Assembly (NCBI GenBank): GCA_902561355.1
Contig: CACEPG010000005.1
Span: 1-60,304, forward strand
Reading direction: 5' to 3'
DNA length: 60,304 nt
Source of the DNA: an uncultured Alphaproteobacteria bacterium
GTDB lineage: Bacteria > Pseudomonadota > Alphaproteobacteria > HIMB59 > GCA-002718135
Shown in pieces: positions 25,513-34,673 of the stretch. Position numbers and translations under genes: made by a program. Position 1 is the first letter of the stretch, and each line of letters opens with the position of its first letter. The notes below the pieces were generated by a model that was not told the DNA's origin, searched no databases, and worked only from the letters and a program-made list of their open reading frames with translations.

Positions 25513-26651
25513 TGAAAAAAATTTCTTATTCTTCAGTTCTGTCACAATTATTATTATTGTTATTTGTTATTATTTGGATAATTCCAACATTTGGTCTTTT
25601 TATAAGTTCTTTAAGAGACAAAGATCTATTAGCAATTAGTGGTTGGTGGACCTCTTTGACTACCACAAAAGTTAATGAGATTCATAGAATGTCAGGAATG
25701 GAGGAGCAAATTAAAGTTGAAGATTATTTTATTATTCAAGGTAAATTATTTGATGATAATTCTAAAAAAAAAATACAAACTTTTGGAATAACATCAAAGA
25801 AAATTAATGAATTTAATGTTGGTGAAACAGCAATTTTTAAAAACAAAAACGAAGTTACAGTAAAAGAGAATGGCGAATATATTTTAAAATCAAAAAAAGA
25901 GTTTACTAAAAAGAAAGGAAAAAGACTTTTTATTACAGCTTTGAGTCCTCCTGCTTTTACATTTGAAAATTATAAAGAAGTATTATTTAAAGAAGGTATT
26001 GGTCAAGCATTTATAAATACGGCAGCTGTAGCCTTGCCCTCAACTATCATTCCTCTAATTATTTGCTCTTTTTTTGCTTATTCTTTAACTTGGATGAAAT
26101 TTTTTGGAAGAGATACTTTGTTAGCAATAGTTATTGCCTCACTTGTTGTTCCTTTGCAAATGTCTCTTATACCAATACTCACAATTTATAATGACTTTGG
26201 AGCTTTATTTGGAGTTGCCGCTAAATCATATCCTGGAGTCTGGATGGCACATACAGGTTTTGGTCTTGCATCAACAACATTCTTATTAAGAAATTTTATA
26301 AAATCATTACCTAGTGAAATGATGGAAGCTGCTAAAGTTGATGGAGCTTCCCATTATGATATTTTTATAAGAATTATAGTGCCTTTATCGATACCTGCTT
26401 TTGCTTCAATTTTTATTTTGCAATTTCTCTGGTGTTGGAATGATTTATTAGTTGGTTTAGTTTTTTTAGATCAAGTGCCAAGTGAGATAATTTTGACTGC
26501 AAAATTAAAAGAATTACTTGGATCAAGGGGGGAGAATTGGGAAATTTTAACAACTGGAGCATTTGTTTCTATGTCTGTTCCTTTATTTATATTTTTTGCA
26601 CTTCAAAGGTATTTTATAAGGGGTTTAGTGGCAGGGTCTGTAAAAGGTTAA
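25512..26651 (+). CDS. Sugar ABC transporter permease (AglG-like) with large periplasmic insert
   Basis: A 379-aa CUT1 permease. Membrane segment 1 (about 10-33) is followed by a polar insert of about 110 residues (roughly 45-150) rich in Lys/Glu, then the remaining membrane core. The EAA loop is EMMEAAKVDGASHYDIFIRIIVPLSIP, and the C-terminus YFIRGLVAGSVKG is typical of MalG-type permeases. AglG of rhizobia shares the unusual length and insert, which supports the Agl assignment. Its start overlaps the stop of the previous permease. Confidence 0.92.
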   Translation: MKKISYSSVLSQLLLLLFVIIWIIPTFGLFISSLRDKDLLAISGWWTSLTTTKVNEIHRMSGMEEQIKVEDYFIIQGKLFDDNSKKKIQTFGITSKKINEFNVGETAIFKNKNEVTVKENGEYILKSKKEFTKKKGKRLFITALSPPAFTFENYKEVLFKEGIGQAFINTAAVALPSTIIPLIICSFFAYSLTWMKFFGRDTLLAIVIASLVVPLQMSLIPILTIYNDFGALFGVAAKSYPGVWMAHTGFGLASTTFLLRNFIKSLPSEMMEAAKVDGASHYDIFIRIIVPLSIPAFASIFILQFLWCWNDLLVGLVFLDQVPSEIILTAKLKELLGSRGENWEILTTGAFVSMSVPLFIFFALQRYFIRGLVAGSVKG

Positions 26652-26655
26652 AGAT

Positions 26656-26967
26656 CTAAATTATATTTATATAAACTTTCTCTTTTTCCAATTTTACTTG
26701 ATAAGTTTTTAGAGCTTTACATGGAGGATCCTGTATAACTACTCCTGTTTTTATATTGAAAATTCCTTGATGCATTGGACATTCTATTTCATCATCTGTT
26801 ACTAATCCATCTTCAAGATGGACTTCTTCGTGTGTACAGATGCCTTCAGTTGCAAAAAAACCATCTTTAATATGATATATACAAAAGGTTTGATCTTTAT
26901 AATCAAATCTTTTTAAATCTTCAAAATCAATATCACTTTTTTCACAAACATATATCCAGTTTTCCAT
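26656..26967 (-). CDS. Rieske [2Fe-2S] ferredoxin-like protein
   Basis: A 103-aa single-domain Rieske protein. Cluster ligands are Cys44-x-His46 (GICTHEEV) and Cys63-x2-His66 (ECPMHQG), the spacing of biphenyl/naphthalene-dioxygenase-type ferredoxins (about 105 aa). It probably carries electrons to an oxygenase. The nearest oxygenase-like gene is the divergent desaturase at 27062. It ends 4 bp from the convergent AglG-like gene. Confidence 0.92.
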   Translation of the reverse strand: MENWIYVCEKSDIDFEDLKRFDYKDQTFCIYHIKDGFFATEGICTHEEVHLEDGLVTDDEIECPMHQGIFNIKTGVVIQDPPCKALKTYQVKLEKEKVYINII

Positions 26968-27061
26968 AATTATTAAATATATTGAAATTGAAAAATTTAA
27001 AGAAATATTTATTTAATATAATAAGATAATAATTTATTATATTTATTAATAAATAAAATAT

Positions 27062-28075
27062 ATGGCTGAGCATATCAAAAATCAAACAGGTATAAATAAT
27101 ATTTCTAGTGAATGGTTTAAAGCCAAAATAGATAGAAAAAAATTAAAAGAACTTTCAAGAAGAAATGATTATGAAGGGTGGAAACATATCATAATTTTTA
27201 CTGCATCCTTAACTTTACTTGGAGCATTGTGCGTTTATTTCTGGGGATCTTTATGGTTTATTTTATTTTACTTGAGTTATTGTACCCTATGGGGAGGCGC
27301 TGATGCGATCTGGCATGAGTGCGGTCATCGTACAGCTTTTAAAACAAGAAAGTTAAATGATTTTTTTTATGTTATTGCAAGTTTCCTTAACAATTTTGAA
27401 CCAGTAAGATGGCGATGGAGTCATTCATTACACCATAGTTATACTGCTTCGATAGACCCTCATGACTTCGAAGTTGATGAAAGTATTTTTTCTAAATACA
27501 CTTTATTTAATTTCTTAATAAGATTTATTCCTGGTTATTATTTTTTAATTCTACATAAATCTCTTCATTTAGAAATCATTAAACACGCTATTGGAATTGA
27601 AACTAAAGTAATGAAAGAATGTATTCCACCCGAAAAAAAATCTAAATGTATATTAAGTTCAAGAATTTTTGTTTTTATATGGATATTAATAATTATTTTT
27701 TCAATAATCATTCAATCATTTTTACCAATCTTGCTTTTTTTAATTCCTAAATTTTTTATTTCATTAAATATAGTTTGGGGATTAACACAACATATGGGAT
27801 TAAAGGAAGGTACAAAAGATCACAGAGAATCAACTAGATCAGTTAGATTAAATCCTGTTTTTAGCTTTATCTACTGGAAAATGGAATATCATATAGAGCA
27901 CCATATGTTCCCTATGGTGCCATCATATAATCTTCCAAAATTATATGAATTAATTAAAGATCAATTACCTAAACCGCAAAGTTTATTTGAGGCTTATAAA
28001 GAGATTATACCTGCGGTAATAAAAAAATCAAAAAATCCAAATTACTATATTGAGGTAAAAATTCCTTCTAATTGA
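27062..28075 (+). CDS. Membrane fatty-acid desaturase / alkane hydroxylase-type di-iron protein
   Basis: A 337-aa integral-membrane di-iron protein. The three histidine boxes are HECGH (85-89), HSLHH (121-125) and HIEHH (near 281), with an extra TQHMG. Membrane pairs lie at about 43-80 and 210-245. This His pattern belongs to the desaturase/hydroxylase superfamily. Whether it desaturates lipids or hydroxylates a small molecule is open. The divergent Rieske ferredoxin could supply electrons; that pairing is inferred from position. Confidence 0.87.
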   Translation: MAEHIKNQTGINNISSEWFKAKIDRKKLKELSRRNDYEGWKHIIIFTASLTLLGALCVYFWGSLWFILFYLSYCTLWGGADAIWHECGHRTAFKTRKLNDFFYVIASFLNNFEPVRWRWSHSLHHSYTASIDPHDFEVDESIFSKYTLFNFLIRFIPGYYFLILHKSLHLEIIKHAIGIETKVMKECIPPEKKSKCILSSRIFVFIWILIIIFSIIIQSFLPILLFLIPKFFISLNIVWGLTQHMGLKEGTKDHRESTRSVRLNPVFSFIYWKMEYHIEHHMFPMVPSYNLPKLYELIKDQLPKPQSLFEAYKEIIPAVIKKSKNPNYYIEVKIPSN

Positions 28076-28169
28076 ATGTTTAACGAATATAATAAATGAT
28101 TGAATAATATTGACATAATACAAAGCTTTAGATTTATATAAAATATTATTAAGTTTTTTGGAGATTAAA

Positions 28170-29606
28170 ATGGAAGTTAGAAATTTTATTGGTGGCAATT
28201 TTGTTGACTCAATATCAAAGTCAAACATACCAGTAATTAATCCAGCTAATCAAAATGTTGTTGGACAAATAGACGAAGCTTTAGATGAAGAAATTGATCT
28301 GGCGTTATTAGCTGCAAAAAATTCATTTAATCAGAGAATACTTCAAGATATGGATGCTTCACTAAAATCAAAAAAAATGAGATCCATCGCTTCAAAATTA
28401 AGAGAGTATAAAAAAAGAGGAGGTATGATCTTAAGTCAAGAAAATGGGAAAACTATTGAACAATGCGAGGGAGAATTTGATGGAGCTGCAAATGTATTCG
28501 ATTATTATGCTGGCTTAACTGATAAAATTGAAAATAAACTTATACCTTCAGGAAATGATACCTTTAACTATATTGTTCTTGAGCCATTTGGTGTAAGTTT
28601 GCAAATAGTTCCTTGGAACTATCCAATAGCACTTTTTGCTAGATCAGTTGCTGTAAGTTTAGTTGTAGGAAATACTATAGTAATAAAACCTCCTGAGCTA
28701 TGCCCAATTTCATCAAATATTTTTGGAGAAATTTTTAATGAAGTGGAGCTACCAGATGGTGTTATAAATATAGTGCATGGATATGGAGAAGTTACAGGAA
28801 AAAAATTAGTTGATCATAATTCAATAGATCAAGTTGTTTTCACTGGTTCGCCTGAGGTTGCATCAGAAATTTTAAAGAGAACCGCTGACAGAATCATTCC
28901 ATGCCATCTTGAACTAGGTGGTAAATCTGCAGCTATAATTTATCCAGATGCAAATATTGATAATGCAGTAGATAGCACAATTAAAGGTATTTTTAAGCCT
29001 AACGCTGGCCAAATATGTGTAGCAATGTCTAGAGTGATTATACATCAAAAAATAAAAGATGAATACATTACAAAATTATTTGAAAAAACTAAAAAATTAA
29101 AGATTGGGGCAGGTAGTGATAATACTACAGAGGTTACTCCATTAATTTCAACTGAACAATTGCAAAGGGTTTCAAATTATTGTCAATCAGGAGTTCAATC
29201 TGGGGCAGAATTGATCATAGGTGGTGAAAAACATGATCAAGAAAATGGCAACTATTATAAACCAACTATATTTGATAATGTTGATCCAAAATCAACCATT
29301 GCCCAAGAAGAAATATTTGGTCCAGTTACAAGTATTTTTAATTTTGAAACAGAAGAAGAAGCTGTAGAAATAGCAAATTCCACAGACTATGGTCTTGCCT
29401 CGGGTGTTTTTACAAATAATGATGAGAAAGCTAAGTGGACCGCAGATAGAATTGAGGCTGGAATTGTTTGGCATAATGATTGGTTTGTTGATGGAGTTAA
29501 TTTGCCTGGAGGTGGTTATAAAAAATCAGGTTATGGTCGAGATGGAGGAATAGATAGTTTATATAGTTATGGACAAACAAAGCGTGTAAGTAAAAGAATA
29601 TATTAA
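28170..29606 (+). CDS. NAD(P)-dependent aldehyde dehydrogenase
   Basis: A 478-aa ALDH-superfamily enzyme. Seen: IVPWNYPIALFARS and NTIVIKPPELCP in the NAD fold, the general-base Glu in HLELGGKSAAII, and the catalytic Cys in NAGQICVAMSR. The ATG at 28170 is chosen because TTGGAG at 28158-28163 serves as its ribosome binding site; a TTG frame begins inside that site. It is followed 9 bp later by the PanB-like gene. The aldehyde substrate is unknown. Confidence 0.93.
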   Translation: MEVRNFIGGNFVDSISKSNIPVINPANQNVVGQIDEALDEEIDLALLAAKNSFNQRILQDMDASLKSKKMRSIASKLREYKKRGGMILSQENGKTIEQCEGEFDGAANVFDYYAGLTDKIENKLIPSGNDTFNYIVLEPFGVSLQIVPWNYPIALFARSVAVSLVVGNTIVIKPPELCPISSNIFGEIFNEVELPDGVINIVHGYGEVTGKKLVDHNSIDQVVFTGSPEVASEILKRTADRIIPCHLELGGKSAAIIYPDANIDNAVDSTIKGIFKPNAGQICVAMSRVIIHQKIKDEYITKLFEKTKKLKIGAGSDNTTEVTPLISTEQLQRVSNYCQSGVQSGAELIIGGEKHDQENGNYYKPTIFDNVDPKSTIAQEEIFGPVTSIFNFETEEEAVEIANSTDYGLASGVFTNNDEKAKWTADRIEAGIVWHNDWFVDGVNLPGGGYKKSGYGRDGGIDSLYSYGQTKRVSKRIY

Positions 29607-29615
29607 TAATTTATA

Positions 29616-30401
29616 ATGATAAAAAAATTAACAGTAAAAGAAATTCTTGAATGTAAAGGAAATAAAAAATTAACCGAAGTATATACTCATAACCCTTTAG
29701 AAGCTGAATCTTGTGAATTGGCTGAAGTTGAAATGATAGTATCTTCAGAAAACAATGATATTCAAGGTATTAGAAATGCAGCAAAAAATACTTTTTTAAC
29801 AGTGGGACTCCAATACGGAAAATATTTAACTGAGTTAGATATTTTGAATAGATGTTTTTATCTTTATGAAAATGGAGCTGACGCAATTTATTGCCCTCAA
29901 AGTTGTAAATTTATAAAAGCTATTTCTGATGAGGGAATTCCTGTTGTTGGTCACACAGGCTTTATACCTTACAAATCTACATTTTATGGAGGATTTAAAG
30001 CTTATGGCAAAATTTCTAGTGAGGCACAAAAAATTTTTGATGAAACTTTGAGAATTGAAGACGCAGGTGCTTTTGCTGCAGAAATTGAAATTGTTCCATT
30101 TAAAGTTGCAGAGTATATTTCAAATAAAGTTAAAATATTTATGATTGGTATGGGCAGTGGCCAAGGGTGCGATGCTCAATATTTATTTTCAGAAGATGTT
30201 CTTGGTTATAATAAAGGACACATCCCAAGACATGCAAAAGTTTATGCTAACTTATCTCAAGATTATGAAAATATTAAATCAAAATCAATAGATGCTTTTA
30301 AAAAGTTTAAAAAAGATGTAGTATCAAAACAATATCCATATAAACAGCACGATATTAATATTCTAGATGAAGAATATGAAAAATTTATAAAAAATCATTA
30401 A
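29616..30401 (+). CDS. PanB-fold protein lacking the metal ligands (not a true ketopantoate hydroxymethyltransferase)
   Basis: A 261-aa protein whose C-terminal half aligns with PanB: VGHTGFIP, GGFKAYGK, DAGAFAAEIEIVPFKVAEYI with the catalytic-Glu position kept, MIGMGSGQGCDAQYLFSEDVLG and HIPRHAKVYANL. In E. coli PanB the Mg2+ ligands lie in VGDSLG, LLADLPF and VKIEGG. The matching segments here read VSSENND, LTVGLQYG and IYCPQSC, so the three acidic ligands appear lost. A different reaction in the PEP-mutase/PanB superfamily is likely. It is co-directional with the aldehyde dehydrogenase 9 bp upstream. Confidence 0.75.
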   Translation: MIKKLTVKEILECKGNKKLTEVYTHNPLEAESCELAEVEMIVSSENNDIQGIRNAAKNTFLTVGLQYGKYLTELDILNRCFYLYENGADAIYCPQSCKFIKAISDEGIPVVGHTGFIPYKSTFYGGFKAYGKISSEAQKIFDETLRIEDAGAFAAEIEIVPFKVAEYISNKVKIFMIGMGSGQGCDAQYLFSEDVLGYNKGHIPRHAKVYANLSQDYENIKSKSIDAFKKFKKDVVSKQYPYKQHDINILDEEYEKFIKNH

Positions 30402-30447
30402 TTTTATTCTATATTATCTTTATATTTTATAATATTTGATTTGACTT

Positions 30448-30461
30448 CCAAAACGCTTTGG
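30448..30461. promoter_or_regulatory. LacI-type operator upstream of the frcB-like gene
   Basis: CCAAAACGCTTTGG differs from the perfect palindrome at 23105-23118 by one base. A TATAAT at 30428-30433 upstream would place the operator just past the transcription start, where it could block elongation or promoter clearance. The gene start codon is 45 bp further on. Confidence 0.75.
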
Positions 30462-30505
30462 CTTTTACTGCTTTTATATTTGATTTAATTTATTTAGGAG
30501 GAAAA

Positions 30506-31501
30506 ATGAAATATAGAAATTTTATAATAACGATATTATTCCTATTACCTTTGTCGTCTTTCACATATGCAGCTCCAACTGGACAAGACCTAGGTGACAA
30601 TTGGTGCTCAGATGTAAAAATGCATTTTTATGCAGGAGGACCTGAAGCTGGTGGATTTGCTGGTATTGTTGCTGCAGGTGCGATGAACGCAATTAGAGAT
30701 ACTGGCGCAGATGCTGAGATTATCTATTCTGAATGGGATTTTGAAAAAATGGTTCGTCAGCTTAGAGAGTCTGTAGGCTTAGGTGTAGATGCTATTGCAA
30801 TGATGGGTCATCCGGGTAATGACGCTTTGATGCCACTTGCTAAACAAGCTGCAGAAAAAGGTATATTAATGACATATCAAAATGTAGACCCAGCTGGAGT
30901 ACGTGCAAAGTATGGGGGTGGCTATGTTGGTGCTAATTTAGCTACACAGGGTAAAGCACTTGCAAGAGAAGCTATTAGACAATATGGATTCAAAGCTGGT
31001 GATCATGCAATTGTTATGGTTCCGCTTGGTGACTATGCAAGAGCTCAAAGAGAAGATGGTGCAAGAATTATTTTTGAAGAACATGGTATGACTGTAACTG
31101 TTGTAGATGGAGACCCAAAATATGCATCTGACCCTAATATGTCTATTCCAATTTTTTCTGCAGCACTTGCGGCTAATCCAGATACAAAAGTAATAGTTCA
31201 TTCTGGAAGTGATATAATGAACGTTGCTGAAGGAATTGCAAAAGCTTCTGGCTATGGTCCAAATGAGCTGCTACAAATTGGTTTCGATACTAGTCCACAA
31301 ATCATGTCAGCTTTTGAAAAAGGTTATGTTCATCTAACTTCAGACCAACAACCTTTCTTACAAGGTTATTTACCTGTACTTTCTTTATGTCAAACTGCTG
31401 TATTAGGTACTGGAGCTATAAATCAAGATACTGGAGCTGGCTTTGTAGATACAAACAATTACCAAGCTGTTAAAGCTCTTGCAGACGCAGGTTTAAGATA
31501 G
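30506..31501 (+). CDS. CUT2-type sugar-binding protein (FrcB/RbsB-like)
   Basis: A 331-aa periplasmic binding protein with a signal peptide (MKYRNFIITILFLLPLSSFTYA). The type I fold has MHFYAGGPEAGGFAGIVAAG, GVDAIAMMGHPGNDALMPLAKQAAEKG and IQIGFDTSP-like segments as in ribose/fructose binding proteins. The ATG at 30506 is chosen because a strong AGGAGG lies at 30496-30501; a TTG frame to 30458 would start inside the operator. The ribosome binding site has 12 bases complementary to the candidate small RNA at 35857. Confidence 0.92.
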   Translation: MKYRNFIITILFLLPLSSFTYAAPTGQDLGDNWCSDVKMHFYAGGPEAGGFAGIVAAGAMNAIRDTGADAEIIYSEWDFEKMVRQLRESVGLGVDAIAMMGHPGNDALMPLAKQAAEKGILMTYQNVDPAGVRAKYGGGYVGANLATQGKALAREAIRQYGFKAGDHAIVMVPLGDYARAQREDGARIIFEEHGMTVTVVDGDPKYASDPNMSIPIFSAALAANPDTKVIVHSGSDIMNVAEGIAKASGYGPNELLQIGFDTSPQIMSAFEKGYVHLTSDQQPFLQGYLPVLSLCQTAVLGTGAINQDTGAGFVDTNNYQAVKALADAGLR

Positions 31502-31515
31502 TAATTTAAATATAT

Positions 31516-31547
31516 AAACTGACCCATTAAATATGGGTCAGTTTTAC
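31516..31547 (+). terminator. Hairpin between binding-protein and ATPase genes
   Basis: A perfect 12-bp stem, AAACTGACCCAT/ATGGGTCAGTTT, with the 5-nt loop TAAAT, starts 15 bp after the stop codon. The T run is short, so it may be a weak terminator or an mRNA-stabilising hairpin that raises binding-protein output. Confidence 0.8.
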
Positions 31548-31560
31548 CTAAATTTAACTT

Positions 31561-32307
31561 ATGGAAAAAATAATCGAATTGAAAAATGTAACCAAGAGAT
31601 TTGGTGGTATAACAGCACTAAATAAAGCTTCATTATATGTTGAGCAAGGTGAAGTTGTAGGTTTAATTGGTGATAATGGTGCTGGCAAATCTACATTAAT
31701 TAAAACTCTTGTTGGGGTTTATGGTCCTGATGAAGGAGAAATAATAATAAGAGGTAATAAAGTTTTAAATTGGACAGCATTAAAAGCACGGGAGTCAGGG
31801 ATTGAAACAGTTTTTCAAGATAGGGCTTTATGTCCGCAACAATCAATAGTTTGGAATATCTTTATGGGGAAAGAATTAACATACCCTTTTGGCTTTGTTA
31901 GAGAAAAAGAACAAATTAGTGAAGCAAATAGATTAATTAGAGAAATAGGTTTTACATCAAAATTAATTGATGCTGAGTCACCTGTAGGAAACTTATCTGG
32001 TGGAGAGAGACAAGGTGTTGCTATAGCAAGAGCAATATATAATAATGCAGAATTAATTATACTTGATGAACCTACAAATGCTTTATCACTTAATGAAACT
32101 CAAAAAGTTTTTGAATTTGTAAATAATGTCAAAAAATCTAATAGATCTGTTTTATTCATAGGTCATAATATTTATCATGTTTATGATATTTCTGATCGAT
32201 TTGTAATCTTAGACCGTGGTGAAGTTGTTCACCAACTTAATAAAGAAGAAGTTAAAACACCTGAAGAATTAATGAAAATAATGCGTGATACAATTAAAAA
32301 ACATTAG
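31561..32307 (+). CDS. Sugar ABC transporter ATPase, single-domain CUT2 type (FrcA-like)
   Basis: A 248-aa ABC ATPase. Walker A GDNGAGKST (37-45), signature NLSGGERQGVAIARA, Walker B LIILDEPTNALS, and the switch His in FIGHNIYHVYD. It has one ATPase domain, unlike the fused double domain of RbsA/XylG, which matches FrcA of Sinorhizobium fructose import. It starts after the hairpin downstream of the binding protein and is followed 8 bp later by the permease. Confidence 0.92.
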   Translation: MEKIIELKNVTKRFGGITALNKASLYVEQGEVVGLIGDNGAGKSTLIKTLVGVYGPDEGEIIIRGNKVLNWTALKARESGIETVFQDRALCPQQSIVWNIFMGKELTYPFGFVREKEQISEANRLIREIGFTSKLIDAESPVGNLSGGERQGVAIARAIYNNAELIILDEPTNALSLNETQKVFEFVNNVKKSNRSVLFIGHNIYHVYDISDRFVILDRGEVVHQLNKEEVKTPEELMKIMRDTIKKH

Positions 32308-32315
32308 AGAGAATT

Positions 32316-33290
32316 ATGAATAAAGAAAAATCAATTGTAGGAAATATTTTTCATAAAAATGGAAGAGCTTTAGGAAGTATGGGGTATTTTATATTATTGA
32401 TGTTAGTATTTCTTATTGGGGCACCAGAAGCATGGATGAGACCAAGCTTGCATCAATCTGTTTTTGTAATGCTGCCAACACTTATATTTTTGGTAATTCC
32501 ATTAGTTTTTTTAGTTGCTTCAGGAGAAATTGATTTATCTTTTGCCTCAACTTATGCAGTTGCTGCATATGTTTTTGCTATAATGGTAAAGTCAGGCATA
32601 GATCCTGCTATTGCTATTCTAGCTGGTATTTTAACCGGCGCTATTATTGGAGCATTAGTTGGTGCTTTGATAGTTGTCTTTAGACTATCATCTTTAGTTG
32701 CTTCATTAGGTATGCTGTTTCTTTTGAGGGGTGTAATTTTATTGTTAACTGAAAGTCGTTCAATTACGATTATGGAAATTGACAATCATTGGACTTACTC
32801 TGCTCTTGTTGGAAATTTTTATGGATTTCCAATGCAAATTTTTTGGGCTTCTTTATTTGTAATTTATTGTTATTATTTATTTAGCAAGCATGTTTTTGGA
32901 ATTCATATACATCATGTTGGTGATAATTCTGTAAGTGCTGAACAAATGGGAATTAATGTTAAGGCAGTGAAAATAAAAGCTTTTATGTTTGTTGGAATTG
33001 GAGCAGCTATAGGAGGTATCTTTACTACCTTGATTACTTATACTTTTTTTCCAACACAAGGTTTTGGATACTTATTATTAGCTCTTGCAGCTGTTTTTGT
33101 GGGGGGTACTCCTTATTGGGGTGGATTAGGTACAATTATTGGAGCTATATTTGGTGTAGGAATTATAGCTTATATGGAAATTGGAATTATAGCTATTGGA
33201 TGGAGTGGTACTTGGAGACAATTTTTTAATGGGTTAATTATTTTGTTAGCACTTTTAGGTCATAGATTGCATGGAGAAAGGGTTAGATAA
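32316..33290 (+). CDS. Sugar ABC transporter permease, CUT2 type (FrcC/RbsC-like)
   Basis: A 324-aa permease with about 8-10 membrane segments. The conserved LVASGEIDLSFASTYAVAAYVFAIMV and GALIVVFRLSSLVASLGMLFLLRGV are RbsC/BPD_transp_2 motifs, and FVGIGAAIGGIFTTL plus AVFVGGTPYWGGLGTIIGAIFG follow. It forms the channel of the FrcBAC-like importer. The GH4 glycosidase gene begins 1 bp after its stop, so import and glycoside cleavage are likely co-expressed. Confidence 0.93.
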   Translation: MNKEKSIVGNIFHKNGRALGSMGYFILLMLVFLIGAPEAWMRPSLHQSVFVMLPTLIFLVIPLVFLVASGEIDLSFASTYAVAAYVFAIMVKSGIDPAIAILAGILTGAIIGALVGALIVVFRLSSLVASLGMLFLLRGVILLLTESRSITIMEIDNHWTYSALVGNFYGFPMQIFWASLFVIYCYYLFSKHVFGIHIHHVGDNSVSAEQMGINVKAVKIKAFMFVGIGAAIGGIFTTLITYTFFPTQGFGYLLLALAAVFVGGTPYWGGLGTIIGAIFGVGIIAYMEIGIIAIGWSGTWRQFFNGLIILLALLGHRLHGERVR

Positions 33291-33291
33291 A

Positions 33292-34599
33292 ATGAACAAA
33301 ATTGTTTTAATTGGTGCTGGAAGCGTTAATTTTGGCTTAGGAACTTTAGGGGATATTTTTAAATCAAAAATTCTTGAGGGCTCAACTATAACTCTGCATG
33401 ATATCAATCCTAAAACTTTAGAAAATACAAAAAATATTGCATTAAAATACAAAGAAAAACTTAAGTTAAATTTTAAAATTGAGGCAACAGTTAATAGAGA
33501 AGAAGCGCTTAAAGATGCAACTTATTGTATAATATCCATAGAAATTGGAAGTCGTTTCGATTTATGGGATCAAGATTGGAAAATCCCTTTACAATATGGT
33601 TTCAAACAAATTTATGGAGAGAATGGTGGTCCGGGAGGTTTATTTCATTCATTAAGAATAGCTCCTGTCATATTAAATATTTGTGAAGATATAATAAAAT
33701 ATTGTCCTAATGCCTTTGTATTTAATTATTCGAATCCAATGCAAAGAATCTGCCATGCTGTTACAACAAAATTTCCAGATTTAAAATTTGTTGGTCTTTG
33801 TCATGAGATAGCATCTATGGAGAGACAACTACCAACTATAATGGAAACTGATTTTTCAAATATTGAAATTAAGGCTGGTGGATTAAACCACTTAAGTATT
33901 TTACTTGAAGTAAAATATAAAGATTCACAAAAAGATGGTTATCCAAAAATACATGAAAAGTTTGAAAGCTATTATTCTAAATTAACAAGTGAATACTATC
34001 CTTCTAGCCCAGGAGGTGAGAGAGGTGTTTTTTTTCAATTATATAAACTTTATGGATACCTTCCAATTACAACAGATAGTCATTTAGGTGAATATATTCA
34101 ATGGGCATATAGTGTTGCTGATCATGAGGCTATCATGGAATTCTATGACAATTACAAAAAGAGATGCTTAACTTTCTATGATAAGGAATCTCACTACGCA
34201 GAATATTTTGCAACGAATAATAAAATAAACGAGAGAATAGTTCCGATTATGGAAGCAATTATTGAAGATACAAATTTTGAAGAATCTGCTGTTAATGTAC
34301 CAAACAAAAATTTTATTGAGTGTCTTCCAGAAAATATTGTTGTAGAAGTGCCTGGTATTTTAAATAAATCAGGAGTAAAAGGAGTGAAGCTTGAAAATTA
34401 TCCTTCCAATTTTGGCAGCTTACTAAATAATCAAGTAAGCACTATACAACTTACAACCGATGCAGTAATAAATAAATCAAAGGATAGTGCATATCAAGCT
34501 TTATTAGCTGATCCAGTTGTTGATAATGTTAAATCTGCCCAAAAATTGTTAGACACAATGTTAGTTTTTCAAAAAGAATATCTTGGATATCTAAAATAG
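33292..34599 (+). CDS. Glycoside hydrolase family 4 (alpha-glucosidase/galactosidase-like, NAD-dependent)
   Basis: A 435-aa GH4 enzyme. The N-terminal NAD-binding motif is KIVLIGAGSVNFG (residues 3-15). The metal-binding Cys170-His171 (VGLCHE) and His200 (GGLNHLS) are placed as Cys174 and His203 in Thermotoga AglA. NYSNPMQR is also conserved. GH4 enzymes cleave glycosides by a redox-elimination mechanism needing NAD+ and Mn2+. The ATG at 33292 is preferred to one at 33271 inside the permease gene. Substrate is probably an alpha-glycoside taken up by a neighbouring importer. Confidence 0.92.
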   Translation: MNKIVLIGAGSVNFGLGTLGDIFKSKILEGSTITLHDINPKTLENTKNIALKYKEKLKLNFKIEATVNREEALKDATYCIISIEIGSRFDLWDQDWKIPLQYGFKQIYGENGGPGGLFHSLRIAPVILNICEDIIKYCPNAFVFNYSNPMQRICHAVTTKFPDLKFVGLCHEIASMERQLPTIMETDFSNIEIKAGGLNHLSILLEVKYKDSQKDGYPKIHEKFESYYSKLTSEYYPSSPGGERGVFFQLYKLYGYLPITTDSHLGEYIQWAYSVADHEAIMEFYDNYKKRCLTFYDKESHYAEYFATNNKINERIVPIMEAIIEDTNFEESAVNVPNKNFIECLPENIVVEVPGILNKSGVKGVKLENYPSNFGSLLNNQVSTIQLTTDAVINKSKDSAYQALLADPVVDNVKSAQKLLDTMLVFQKEYLGYLK

Positions 34600-34673
34600 T
34601 TGTTGAATATAAATTAATTATCACTTAAAAAAAATATTATTAACACTTGAAAGATCGCTCAAAGGAGGATGAA

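Noticed and set aside
28076-28169. Additional LacI operator before the aldehyde dehydrogenase (CAAAGCTTTAG)
   Set aside because: It matches too few core bases and lacks the central CG present in the other three sites.
29616-30401. panB, ketopantoate hydroxymethyltransferase
   Set aside because: The metal-ligand positions are not kept, so the standard function is unlikely despite the good C-terminal match.
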